From Bradyrhizobium sp. S69 (lineage in GTDB: Bacteria > Pseudomonadota > Alphaproteobacteria > Rhizobiales > Xanthobacteraceae): a DNA stretch of 36,805 bases. The stretch spans positions 391,100-427,904 of the forward strand of contig NZ_LMUK01000038.1 of the NCBI RefSeq assembly GCF_009766005.1. Reading direction: 5' to 3'. Each line of letters begins with the position of its first letter. The stretch's first letter is position 1. The notes under the pieces were generated by a model that was not told where the DNA came from, ran no database searches, and saw only the letters and a program-made list of their open reading frames with translations. Shown here one piece after another: positions 8,051 through 15,908 of the stretch. A program made the translations under genes and the position numbers.

Positions 8051-8098
8051 GCGGGCCGAAATCGGCCCGCGAGCAGGCGGTTTCTAGGGAGAAACCGC
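8051..8098. promoter_or_regulatory. Pair of perfect hairpins upstream of rpsD
   Basis: Two adjacent inverted repeats are visible: arms GCGGGCCGA/TCGGCCCGC at 8051-8070 (2-nt loop) and GCGGTTTCT/AGAAACCGC at 8077-8098 (4-nt loop). They lie between the cupin stop and rpsD. They may end the cupin transcript or form structures in the rpsD leader. Neither has a strong T run, so terminator function is uncertain. Confidence 0.5.
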
Positions 8099-8164
8099 TG
8101 TTATGTCAAACGATATAGCCGGCTTTATACGGCCAAATCGGCCGCATTTCCGAACGGACCCGGC

Positions 8165-8548
8165 TCAAGGGGCCGGTGTGGCCAGCGGCTTGGTTTTATC
8201 GACGATGTAAATGGCGAGTACCTTGAGGGGTTTGTCACCGGCGGCCTTGGCGTCGTGGATCTCGCCGGCCGGAATTTGGTAGGATTCGCCTGCCTTGACC
8301 TTCAGCGACGGCTTGCCGTCGAACGCGAGTTCAAGCTCGCCGTCCAGCACATAGCCGGTCTCGATGCCGGGGTGGCTGTGACGCCCGGAGGCGCCGCCGG
8401 GCGGGACCTCGGCGATCGCGGTCACGGTGGTGTAGCCTTCCGGAAAGTCGATCTTTTGCAGTGGCGTGCGTTTGATGCCCTGGGCGAAAGCGCCACCCGT
8501 AAAGGCAAAGGCGGTGAGTGTCAGTGCCAGCAGAATTTTCTTGATCAT
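8165..8548 (-). CDS. Exported single-domain cupin protein
   Basis: This is a 127-residue protein with a Sec signal peptide (MIKKILLALTLTAFAFTGGAFAQ, likely cleaved after AFA at about 21). One cupin beta-barrel follows. The first cupin motif, with metal-type ligands, is seen in GGASGRHSHPGIETGYVLDG and the second in PAGEIHDAKA. It is probably periplasmic. Cupins of this class bind a metal and may act as dioxygenase-, isomerase- or binding-type proteins; no substrate can be named. The ATG at 8548 has GGGAGAA upstream, and an earlier start would put a charged stretch before the signal peptide. It lies directly downstream of the aldolase gene on the same strand. Confidence 0.85.
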   Translation of the reverse strand: MIKKILLALTLTAFAFTGGAFAQGIKRTPLQKIDFPEGYTTVTAIAEVPPGGASGRHSHPGIETGYVLDGELELAFDGKPSLKVKAGESYQIPAGEIHDAKAAGDKPLKVLAIYIVDKTKPLATPAP

Positions 8549-8629
8549 GATTTTTCTCCCTGTGCCGACAGCCCTAGCAGGCTCTGGCAAATGCGAAAAG
8601 CGCGTCAAGCGCATGGGTCGGCGGCCACC

Positions 8630-9409
8630 TCAGCGCTTGATGCCCTCGAAGCTCGCGGCAATGCCTCGCGCAAACAGCGACCAGTCGAAGCCGAGCGCCA
8701 GCGCGACGTAGCCGCGCTCGATCATCCCGTTGGCCTGTTCGGCGCTACGCGCAGCACCTCCGATCGGAACGCCGCTCCTCAGGATGCCGGCTTCGGCCTG
8801 CGCGATCAGCGCCAGCACTTCGGGATCGTCGAGGCGACCGCGCTTGCCGATCGAGGTGGCGAGATCACCGGGGCCGATCACCGCGACGTCGATGCCGGGC
8901 ACTGCCATGATCTCGTCGATGCGCTTGACCGCCTCGACATGCTCGATGGTGACCATGCAGATCATGTCGTCGTCGGCGGTCGCCATGTAATCGGGCATCG
9001 AAACGCCCCAGCGAAACGGCGCGTGAAACGGTCCCCACAGCCGGTCGCCATGCGGCGGATAGCGCACGCTGCGCACCGCCTTTTCCGCATCCGCACGGTT
9101 GCAGATCATCGGAAAATTGATGCCGAGCGCGCCGAGATCCATCGGCGCCTTGGCGAGCCACGGCTCGTTGGCCGCGATCCGCGCCAGCGGCACGCACGGC
9201 GTGCCTGATGTGGCGATGATCATGCCGTGCGCCGAACCAAGATCGATCGGGCCGTGTTCGAGATCGACGATGATCCAGTCGAGCCCGGAACGGGCCATGA
9301 TCTGCACGGTCTGGATGCTGGGAATGGTCGCGATCGCGCCGAAGGTCGGACGCCCCTCGCGCCACAGCTTGCGCAGGCGGTTCAGCGGTGCAGGCGTTGC
9401 GGTCGTCAC
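8630..9409 (-). CDS. HpcH/HpaI family class II aldolase / 2,4-dihydroxyhept-2-ene-1,7-dioate-type aldolase
   Basis: This is a 259-residue TIM-barrel, metal-dependent aldolase-family enzyme that would cleave or form 4-hydroxy-2-oxoacid-type substrates. The family blocks WIIVDLEHGPIDL (about 46-57), the PPHGDRLWGP-like loop, the MVTIEHVEAV metal-site strand and IGPGDLATSIG are all seen. The GTG at 9409 gives a normal N-terminus with GGAG upstream; extending to an ATG at 9571 would add 54 atypical residues and run into the vapB-like remnant. The neighbours (cupin downstream) do not define a pathway, so the physiological substrate is open. Confidence 0.85.
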   Translation of the reverse strand: MTTATPAPLNRLRKLWREGRPTFGAIATIPSIQTVQIMARSGLDWIIVDLEHGPIDLGSAHGMIIATSGTPCVPLARIAANEPWLAKAPMDLGALGINFPMICNRADAEKAVRSVRYPPHGDRLWGPFHAPFRWGVSMPDYMATADDDMICMVTIEHVEAVKRIDEIMAVPGIDVAVIGPGDLATSIGKRGRLDDPEVLALIAQAEAGILRSGVPIGGAARSAEQANGMIERGYVALALGFDWSLFARGIAASFEGIKR

Positions 9410-9512
9410 ATCCGAAACTCCGGTTGGCGCGTCGCGCTGCGACAAGCTAGCAGCGGCGCGCGACAGCGGAAAGATCGGATCGGGATAATCCACCTTGCAT
9501 CCATGGTAGAAT

Positions 9513-9884
9513 TTGAATGGTATTTTTACCGACGAAGCCCATAAGCTCGCAACCGAACTCGCCGGCCTCACCGGCGAAAGCCTGACCTCGGCCGTGACTC
9601 TGGCCTTGCAGGAGCGCCTGGCGCGCGAGCGTCGGCGCCGGCGTCCGGATCAGGTTGCGGCCCGCTTGATGAAGATCGGAAGCCAGTATTCCGCGCTGGC
9701 CGATACCGGACGTAGCCCGGATGAAATCCTCGGCCATGACGATCAGGGACTGCCGACATGGGTCTTCATCGCCGCCCGCTACCGATCGCGAGATATCTCC
9801 ATCATAAATCCGGACTCTGAATCGTCCAGACACGATGACACATCATGCGAGCCAGCAAGGCTGTTCGTCAGCGGATCAAGGTGA
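9513..9884 (+). pseudogene. VapB-like (Rv0623/PSK family) antitoxin remnant with run-on tail
   Basis: Residues 4-75 (FTDEAHKLATELAGLTGESL, TSAVTLALQERLARERRRRR, RSPDEILGHDDQGLP) match the VapB-type antitoxin family that pairs with PIN-domain VapC ribonucleases. In intact loci the antitoxin ends just after the GLP motif and vapC starts overlapping it. Here the frame instead runs on for about 40 residues of unrelated sequence and no PIN domain follows. The only in-frame start is TTG at 9513, with a stop just upstream. Its 3' end overlaps the convergent Sel1 gene. This looks like a deletion product whose toxin was lost when the present junction with the Sel1/AAA operon formed; an orphan antitoxin is the alternative. 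Confidence 0.6.
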
Positions 9885-11285
9885 TGCCGGTCGCGGGGTG
9901 GGGTCCGGCCACGGGGGTGAGCCTGCGGCCTCAGTCTCCGCTGTTTCTAGCCGGATTGGGCGTGGTGCCGGTTTGAGAGCTGCCGAAATGCTCTTGGCCA
10001 GTTCCGTTGCGCTGGTCTTGATGTCGGGTTGGAGGAAATCATCGAGTTTCTGAAGGAGGGGGGCTGCATCTTGTCGCCCGAGCTGTTTTGCAACCGTGTA
10101 GTGAGCGTAGGCCTGGGTGTAGTCTCGCGCTGTTCCGGCACCGTCGTGATAGGCACGCGCAAGCCAATAGTGGCAATAGGCATTTCTGTAAGCCGCGCAA
10201 ACCTGAAATAATTCAAACGAGCGTTTGGTGTCGAACCACGGTGCCGCGCGTGCGTATCGATGGACATAAGCGAGCTCTCCGGCAGCGTAGATCGAGTGCC
10301 CTTGGTGATAGGACCGCTCAAACCACTTGATCGCCTCCGACAAATCGGCGTTTTCTTGATTGCCATACCGGTCTCTGAACCACCGTGCGAGCGTGAGCTG
10401 TGCCCCGTCAAACCCCGCATCCGCCGCGCGCCGCAGATAATCGAGCGTCTTCGCGGCGTCCCGGTTGAGCCCGCCCCGGCCGGTATCGATGCAGTAGGCC
10501 AGTTGCGCCATGGCGATGAGATCGCCACCATCCGCCGATCTGCGTAAGAGATCGACGGCCTTGACGGTATCGAGCGTGCCACCAAATTCGCCGCTGACAT
10601 ATCCGGCAGCAGCCAGCCGCATCGCGTAGGGCTCGCCGGCCGCCACCGCGTCATCGATCAACTTCCGTCCCGCCATCTCATCCTTCGGCAAGCCGCCCGC
10701 GCCCACGAAGAAGACACGGCCAAGCACGCTGCCAGCCTGACGATTTCCTCCGGCAGCCGCCTCGCGCAGCAACGCTTGCGCGTTGCGCGCTTGGTCGGTC
10801 GAGTTTGGGATCAGCAAAGCGAGCGCCGTGACGAACTGAACGTTCGGGTCGCTTGCGTTCGCCGATTTCAGGATATCGATCGTCTTTGCCCAATCAAAGC
10901 GATAATAGGCGCCGAGCGCCGCCGTGAGTTTCGGCTGGTCGTCTGCGGCAGAACTTCGAAAAGTCGACCGGTCGACGTTGACCGTGATCTGATTGGCGAT
11001 CGTGGGTTTGGCGACCTCATCGTCGTCCCAGACATGCACGGCGTGCCGGGTTGTTGCGCAGCCCGGGGTCAACGCGTTGGTGCAATCGGCGGGCTTTGCC
11101 CAATTGCCCAGCGGAATTGCTGCTTCTGGAAGACCCACAAGAAGCCAGATCGCAAGAAGGATGGCTGTCACCTGCGGCCAGACAAGCCACGCGCGGCGGT
11201 ACCAGGGATCGTACTGCCAGAACGCGATATGCAAGGCCGCGGTTCGACCCATCGCTGTCATCGAGTTTGTCTGTTCTAATTCCAT
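9876..11285 (-). CDS. Membrane-anchored Sel1-repeat protein (third gene of AAA-protease operon)
   Basis: This is a 469-residue protein with one transmembrane segment (about 33-52, AWLVWPQVTAILLAIWLLVG) preceded by YRR. By the positive-inside rule the N-terminus is cytoplasmic and the rest periplasmic. After a linker rich in Asp and Thr, residues about 150-430 form roughly six Sel1-like helical repeats (recurring A..LG..Y..G.G....A...L..AA..G). Sel1 repeats bind proteins and often scaffold envelope signalling. The C-terminal 40 residues are Pro-rich. It lies 54 bases downstream of the tandem-AAA/trypsin gene on the same strand, so co-transcription is likely. It may be the sensor, substrate adaptor or partner of that protein. 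ATG at 11285 is assumed; M9 is an alternative. No named homologue is recognised. Confidence 0.85.
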   Translation of the reverse strand: MELEQTNSMTAMGRTAALHIAFWQYDPWYRRAWLVWPQVTAILLAIWLLVGLPEAAIPLGNWAKPADCTNALTPGCATTRHAVHVWDDDEVAKPTIANQITVNVDRSTFRSSAADDQPKLTAALGAYYRFDWAKTIDILKSANASDPNVQFVTALALLIPNSTDQARNAQALLREAAAGGNRQAGSVLGRVFFVGAGGLPKDEMAGRKLIDDAVAAGEPYAMRLAAAGYVSGEFGGTLDTVKAVDLLRRSADGGDLIAMAQLAYCIDTGRGGLNRDAAKTLDYLRRAADAGFDGAQLTLARWFRDRYGNQENADLSEAIKWFERSYHQGHSIYAAGELAYVHRYARAAPWFDTKRSFELFQVCAAYRNAYCHYWLARAYHDGAGTARDYTQAYAHYTVAKQLGRQDAAPLLQKLDDFLQPDIKTSATELAKSISAALKPAPRPIRLETAETEAAGSPPWPDPTPRPASP

Positions 11286-11339
11286 CCAGGGGCCGATTGC
11301 TTCGTTGACGGCTATGCCAAGTCTTATGCCAAGCCTTGC

Positions 11340-14042
11340 TCAGACCAACTCAACAGCGAGGAACTTGAGCGCATCGGCGATCGGAATGAAGAAGTTGAGG
11401 CTTGTGCCCACCTTCCGCTCCGACTCGGTAAATCCTCTAACACTGATGGCAACGACATTGCCGAACCGGTCCACCATGGCCCCTCCGCTACTGCCGCCAT
11501 GGATGGCGGCGTCGCTTTGTATGTGCTTGAGATCGTCGAACGTGCGATAAGCGCTGACGATACCCTTGCTGATGGTCGTCGAATACTCTTCAAGTAACGG
11601 CGTTCCCACCGCATAGACTTCGGCGAGGACGTCAGGCGGTTCGAGCTGCAGCGGCAGGGCTTCCATGGCCGATTCATTCACCTTGACCAAGGCGACATCT
11701 CGCGCCTTGTGCGACCGCAACACCTCGCCAGGCATCTGACGGCCCGTCGTCAGTTTGATGGTTACGAATTTGTTGTCTTGGGTCACGTGCTGGTTGGTCA
11801 AAAGATAGCCATCCCTGGAGATGAAGAAGCCGCTGCCGTGGCCACCACCTTCCAGCTTTATGGTCACAACCGCGGCCTGTAGGGCGGATGTCCCCTCCGA
11901 CAATGGGGTGACCGAGCGAGGGAGCACGGGAATCCTGACGAGGGTATCGCTGATCTTCTCCGGCACGGTCTCGCGATATCCGGAAATCCGGATGGCCGCG
12001 TCAATATCCGCCATGGTGAGCTGACGCACGTCCGCTGAAGGGGTTTGCGCAATGCGCGTGGCCTGGGCCTCGCGCGCGCGCTCCAGCAACGTTCGCATCT
12101 CGCGCGCCTGTCCCCACGACCTGTTGCGCGTGCCCAGCTTGATCCACGGACCGAGGCTGGACTCCAGATCGTCAGGCAATACGAAGTTTTGTTGTTTTGC
12201 CATCACCCGCAGGATAGCGGCGAGCTCGTTTGCGGCATAGGGCGGAAACTCGATCGTCTTGGTGAAGCGGCTGGCAAGACCGGGATTGCTGCCGATGAAG
12301 CGCTGCATCTCATTCGGGTAACCCGCGACAATGACGATGATGCGGTCGCGGTTGTCCTCCATGAATTTGAGCAACGTATCGATGGCCTCCTGGCCGAAAT
12401 CGTTGCCCGATCGGGCCAGCGAATACGCTTCATCGATGAACAGGATGCCGTCGAGCGCTTCCTTGCATTTGTCGAGCGTTTTGGCAGCGGTTTGGCCGAT
12501 ATAGCCCGCGACCAGACCCGAGCGGTCGGTCTCGACCAGATGACCTTTTCGCAGCACGTTGAGTGAGCGATAGATCTCGCCGAGTGCGCGCGCGATCTCG
12601 GTCTTTCCCACTCCGGGCGGACCGGTAAATACCATGTGCCGGCTGATGGGCGCGGTGGCGAGGCCTTGCTCGCGGCGCACGCGCTCGACTTCCAGCGACG
12701 ACATCAGCCTGTTCACCTCCTCCTTGACCGAGGCCAGCCCGACCATCTCTTCGAGGCGGTCCAGCGCCTGATCGAGTGTGCGTTCAAGGGGGATGGTAGC
12801 TTCGACCTTCAGCCTGCGCCCGGCGCGTGACGCCAAAGGGTCAGGCGGCGAAGAAGGCGTCAACAAGGGTTGAACGACGACCGCAGCCGGAGTTGCCAGG
12901 GCCGGCACGGGCGGGGGCGGGGGCGCCGGCGGCGGGATGCGCGTTCGCACCAAATTCACGCCTACGCTTTCGAAGTCGACCATCTCGATCTTGCTGATGT
13001 CGGCGTTCGGATCGACGGCCACGCGCAAGGACTGGGCTTCGCTGGCCTTGTCAAGAAGGTTGCGCATCTCGCGCGCGTTGCCCCAGCCCTCGCTTCTCCA
13101 CTGCGATTCGATCCAGGGGACCAGGCTTTGCTCGAGGACGTCCGGCAACTCCGCGCGTTGTCGCTTGGCCATCAGTCGCAAGATCGCAGCCAGTTCCTTC
13201 GGCTCATAGGCCGGGAATTCGATGGTCCTGTTGAAGCGGCTCGCCATGCCCGGATTCATGGCGATGAAGCGCCGCATTTCATTGGGGTATCCGGCGGCGA
13301 TCACCATGACGCGATCGCGGTTGTCTTCCATGAACTTGATCAAGGTCGCGATTGCCTCGTGGCCGAAATCCTTGCCTTCGCCCGCGAGCGAATAGGCTTC
13401 GTCGACGAAGAGGATGCCGTCGAGTGCCTCCTTGCACTTGTCCAGCGTCTTGATGGCCGTCTGCCCGATATAACCCGCGACCAGATCGGCGCGCTGCACC
13501 TCGACCACATGTCCTTTGCGCAGCACTTTGAGCGAGCGATAAATCTCGCCCAGGGCGCGCGCGATCTCGGTTTTGCCGACGCCGGGCGGCCCGGTGAACA
13601 CCATGTGCCGGCTCACCTTCGCCACCGGCAAGCCCTGTTCACGGCGCTTGCGCTCGACTTCGATGCCGGCCAGCAACTTGTTGACCTCCTCCTTGACGGA
13701 GCCGAGCCCTATCATCTGGTCGAGTTCGTCGAGTACCTCGTCGGCGCTGCGGACAGACACGGAAGCAGAATCCACGTTCAGCCGGCGCCCGACCGTGTAG
13801 CCCTCCCCGACAGGCACCAATCCAAATCCGGTGGGGTCGCTGGCGAGCCGCATCGCCACGTAAGTCATTGCGACGCCGGCCATCATGATCAGAAGCACGG
13901 CGCCAAGCGTCAGCGAGTTTGCCCATGTCAGTGCGCTGAACGGACCGGATCTCGGATTGAGGATCCAGTTGGTGGCGACCGCGGCCACAATCATGGCGAC
14001 GCACATGCCGGCCATCGGGTTGTTGCGGAAGAAATTCTTCAT
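11340..14042 (-). CDS. Two-TM protein with tandem CbbX-like AAA+ ATPases fused to a trypsin/HtrA-like serine protease
   Basis: The 900 residues hold, in order: two membrane segments (about 13-28 and 44-64); AAA+ domain 1 (about 107-362) with Walker A GPPGVGKT 151-158, pore-loop-like GYIGQT 190-195, Walker B DE 214-215 and arginine-finger-like R269; a Pro-rich linker (about 369-400); AAA+ domain 2 (about 430-687) with GPPGVGKT 474-481, GYIGQT 514-519, DE 537-538 and R592; and an S1-type protease (about 718-900). The protease has a full catalytic triad, H752 in TNQHVT, D782 in ARDVAL and S852 in GSSGG, and no PDZ domain. Two TM helices place the ATPases and the protease in the cytoplasm, unlike periplasmic HtrA. 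Both ATPase sites and the triad look intact. The ATG at 14042 is preferred to a TTG at 14051. It is the middle gene of a three-gene operon. I know no named system with this architecture; the function is inferred as ATP-controlled proteolysis. Confidence 0.9.
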   Translation of the reverse strand: MKNFFRNNPMAGMCVAMIVAAVATNWILNPRSGPFSALTWANSLTLGAVLLIMMAGVAMTYVAMRLASDPTGFGLVPVGEGYTVGRRLNVDSASVSVRSADEVLDELDQMIGLGSVKEEVNKLLAGIEVERKRREQGLPVAKVSRHMVFTGPPGVGKTEIARALGEIYRSLKVLRKGHVVEVQRADLVAGYIGQTAIKTLDKCKEALDGILFVDEAYSLAGEGKDFGHEAIATLIKFMEDNRDRVMVIAAGYPNEMRRFIAMNPGMASRFNRTIEFPAYEPKELAAILRLMAKRQRAELPDVLEQSLVPWIESQWRSEGWGNAREMRNLLDKASEAQSLRVAVDPNADISKIEMVDFESVGVNLVRTRIPPPAPPPPPVPALATPAAVVVQPLLTPSSPPDPLASRAGRRLKVEATIPLERTLDQALDRLEEMVGLASVKEEVNRLMSSLEVERVRREQGLATAPISRHMVFTGPPGVGKTEIARALGEIYRSLNVLRKGHLVETDRSGLVAGYIGQTAAKTLDKCKEALDGILFIDEAYSLARSGNDFGQEAIDTLLKFMEDNRDRIIVIVAGYPNEMQRFIGSNPGLASRFTKTIEFPPYAANELAAILRVMAKQQNFVLPDDLESSLGPWIKLGTRNRSWGQAREMRTLLERAREAQATRIAQTPSADVRQLTMADIDAAIRISGYRETVPEKISDTLVRIPVLPRSVTPLSEGTSALQAAVVTIKLEGGGHGSGFFISRDGYLLTNQHVTQDNKFVTIKLTTGRQMPGEVLRSHKARDVALVKVNESAMEALPLQLEPPDVLAEVYAVGTPLLEEYSTTISKGIVSAYRTFDDLKHIQSDAAIHGGSSGGAMVDRFGNVVAISVRGFTESERKVGTSLNFFIPIADALKFLAVELV

Positions 14043-14089
14043 TGACGGCAATTCCCAATCATGGCGTCGAGTTCACCCAATTTGCACAT

Positions 14090-14701
14090 TCATGATGGGC
14101 ACGGGTTGCGAACCTGCCATCTCACGTTAATGGAATAGGTGCCGTTCACGTCCTGAATTCCACCGGGCGTCAGGTAGAACCCCACCTGGTCCGCCTCGCC
14201 GAGCAATGTCAGAACGCCACGGCCCACGGGATAAGGCGCGGGATAGGGAATAGCGACGCGCTGAGGTGTGGGGGTGAGCTTGATCGGCGGCGACAGATAT
14301 TGTCCCGAACGGATGCGCACCATGCCGCCATGCCCATTCCGTTGCGTCAATGTCACCCACCCCAGCGGCGCCTTGCAGTTCTTCGCGTCATCCACCGCGG
14401 CTTTCGACGTTCCTGGATCGAGGGTAGGGAGGGCCCCATTGATGTCGCCTGGTAACAGCACTTCCAGGGTGGATTCCTCACCAACAACAGGCGGCTTGTC
14501 GCGGACGATGTTGGGCAATACGACGCCGCCGGCTATTCCGGCGATCACGAGGCCGCCGACAATTCCGATCACGATGCCCCGAGAGGAGCCAGGCTTCTTG
14601 CCGCGCGGCGGCTCTTGACGTGGAGGCCGGCCTTGCCTGCCGGGCGCGCCGGGAGAAACCTCGGATTGTGCTTCTGGCTCACTCATATTTTGAGCGCTCA
14701 T
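14090..14701 (-). CDS. Single-pass membrane protein with Pro-rich cytoplasmic head (first gene of AAA-protease operon)
   Basis: This 203-residue protein is not recognised as a named family. Residues 1-41 are hydrophilic, rich in Pro, Arg, Gly and Glu, and likely cytoplasmic and disordered. Residues 43-66 form a Gly/Ile/Val transmembrane helix. The remaining 135 residues should be periplasmic, with Pro-rich beta-type sequence and two cysteines (109 and 201) that could form a disulphide. The gene starts the operon, 47 bases before the AAA-protease gene, and follows a promoter-like sequence. No clear ribosome site precedes ATG 14701; ATG 14686 is an alternative. Placement with two other membrane proteins suggests a shared complex, perhaps with this one as ligand- or envelope-facing partner. 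Confidence 0.75.
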   Translation of the reverse strand: MSAQNMSEPEAQSEVSPGAPGRQGRPPRQEPPRGKKPGSSRGIVIGIVGGLVIAGIAGGVVLPNIVRDKPPVVGEESTLEVLLPGDINGALPTLDPGTSKAAVDDAKNCKAPLGWVTLTQRNGHGGMVRIRSGQYLSPPIKLTPTPQRVAIPYPAPYPVGRGVLTLLGEADQVGFYLTPGGIQDVNGTYSINVRWQVRNPCPS

Positions 14702-14720
14702 TGATTGCTCGGACCGGGGG

Positions 14721-14749
14721 ATTATGGTTGACGGCCAATGTGACTACAA
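14721..14749 (-). promoter_or_regulatory. Candidate sigma70 promoter of the AAA-protease operon
   Basis: Read on the minus strand, TTGTAG (14749-14744) and CATAAT (14726-14721) are separated by exactly 17 bases. The predicted start is near 14714, about 13 bases before the first gene's ATG. The short leader fits the lack of an obvious ribosome site. This is a pattern match only. Confidence 0.45.
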
Positions 14750-14992
14750 CCCTGATTTACGAAATCAATATCGAAACGCGCACTGAACGAGGTCGCGTTC
14801 GCTTCCCCTTAACCATCCGGGGATTCACGGATGGTTTGTCACAAAGCTACGCGCAGAACGTGCGTTAGGTCACTCATTCCGCGCCCTGGCGAAGAAGGCC
14901 AATTCGGCACGCGATCGGATCAACACGCTGTACCGATCGTTTGAGTCGCGGTTGAAAACTTCCTGGCCTGTGTTTGGGATAGTTCAGGGGCG

Positions 14993-15790
14993 CTACTTCG
15001 GCACTCGCCCGCCGAAAAACGGCGTCAGTGTCGCGCTCAATCCGTGCGGCCGCCCCGAGGTGAAGATCATTTCGGCGCCGGCATCGCCGGCTTCGCCCTC
15101 CGTGCGGCCGAGCAAATCCACCACCCGGCGCGCGATCGCCGGCGCGGGGTCGATCCAGTCCACCGGCCACGGCGCCAGGCGAACCAGCCGGTCCATCAGC
15201 AGGGGATAGTGGGTGCAGGCCAGCACCACGGTATCGGTGCGCGCCGAGGCGTCGTCGCCGGCGCCGACAAAACATGGCGCAAGCTCGGCCTCTATCGCGG
15301 TATCGCTGACCTCAACGCCGTTCAGCGCCGATTCCGCCAGAGAAGCGAGATCCGGCGATCCCACCAGGGTCACTTCGCAGCCTTGCGCGAAATCGCGGAT
15401 CAGCGCCTGGGTATATTCGCGCTTGACGGTGCCCTTGGTGCCGAGCACCGACACCCGCTTTGTCCTCGAATTGGCGCAGGCCGGCTTGATGGCGGGGACC
15501 GTTCCGACAAAGGGCGCAGTGTAGGCGCTGCGAAGATGCGACATCACCAAGGTCGAGGCGGTGTTGCAGGCGATCACCACCAGATCGGGCGCATGCGCCG
15601 CTATCAATTCGCCGATCAGGGGCACCACGCGCGCGATGATCGCGTCTTCGCTGTGGTGGCCGTAGGGAAAGAACGCGTCATCGGCGACATAGACGTAATG
15701 CGCGTGGGGCAGCGCCTTCACGATCTCACGCAGAACGGTGAGGCCGCCAAGGCCGGAGTCGAATACCAGAATCGTGGGGCGGGTTGGCAC
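14993..15790 (-). CDS. murI: Glutamate racemase
   Basis: MurI interconverts L- and D-glutamate in the cytoplasm, supplying D-Glu for peptidoglycan. The 265 residues include FDSGLGGLTVL (D11, S12), the first catalytic cysteine C75 in ACNTAST, and the second, C192, in ACTHYPLL with H194. The length is usual. The ATG at 15790 gives the expected MPTRPTILVFDSGLGG N-terminus. It stands alone between the AAA-protease operon promoter region (291 bases) and purB, both on the same strand. Nothing unusual is seen. Confidence 0.95.
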   Translation of the reverse strand: MPTRPTILVFDSGLGGLTVLREIVKALPHAHYVYVADDAFFPYGHHSEDAIIARVVPLIGELIAAHAPDLVVIACNTASTLVMSHLRSAYTAPFVGTVPAIKPACANSRTKRVSVLGTKGTVKREYTQALIRDFAQGCEVTLVGSPDLASLAESALNGVEVSDTAIEAELAPCFVGAGDDASARTDTVVLACTHYPLLMDRLVRLAPWPVDWIDPAPAIARRVVDLLGRTEGEAGDAGAEMIFTSGRPHGLSATLTPFFGGRVPK

Positions 15791-15801
15791 GGCGCGATCC
15801 T

Positions 15802-15880
15802 AGCGCATGATCCGGAAAAGTGGGACCCGGTTTTCCCTCGGGACAAACGCAAAGCGTTTGCCCGGAGATCCCGGGTTAGC
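15802..15880. repeat. Extragenic repeat element
   Basis: The segment begins GCATGATCCGGAAAAGTGGG and continues with CGGTTTTCCC and a small AAACGC/GCGTTT inverted repeat. It resembles a dispersed intergenic repeat common in Bradyrhizobium-type genomes (from general knowledge). It occupies most of the space between purB and murI and could form a transcript end. Confidence 0.45.
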
Positions 15881-15908
15881 ATTCAGTCGTTATTGCGGTG
15901 CGCGCCGG

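Noticed and set aside
12870..14045. 391-codon plus-strand open frame
   Set aside because: It is fully antisense to the first AAA+ domain, with no recognisable fold.
9876..14701. Type VII or type VI secretion locus, because of CbbX-like (EccA-like) ATPases
   Set aside because: No EccB-E, WXG100, Hcp, VgrG or other secretion components are present; only the ATPase family is shared.
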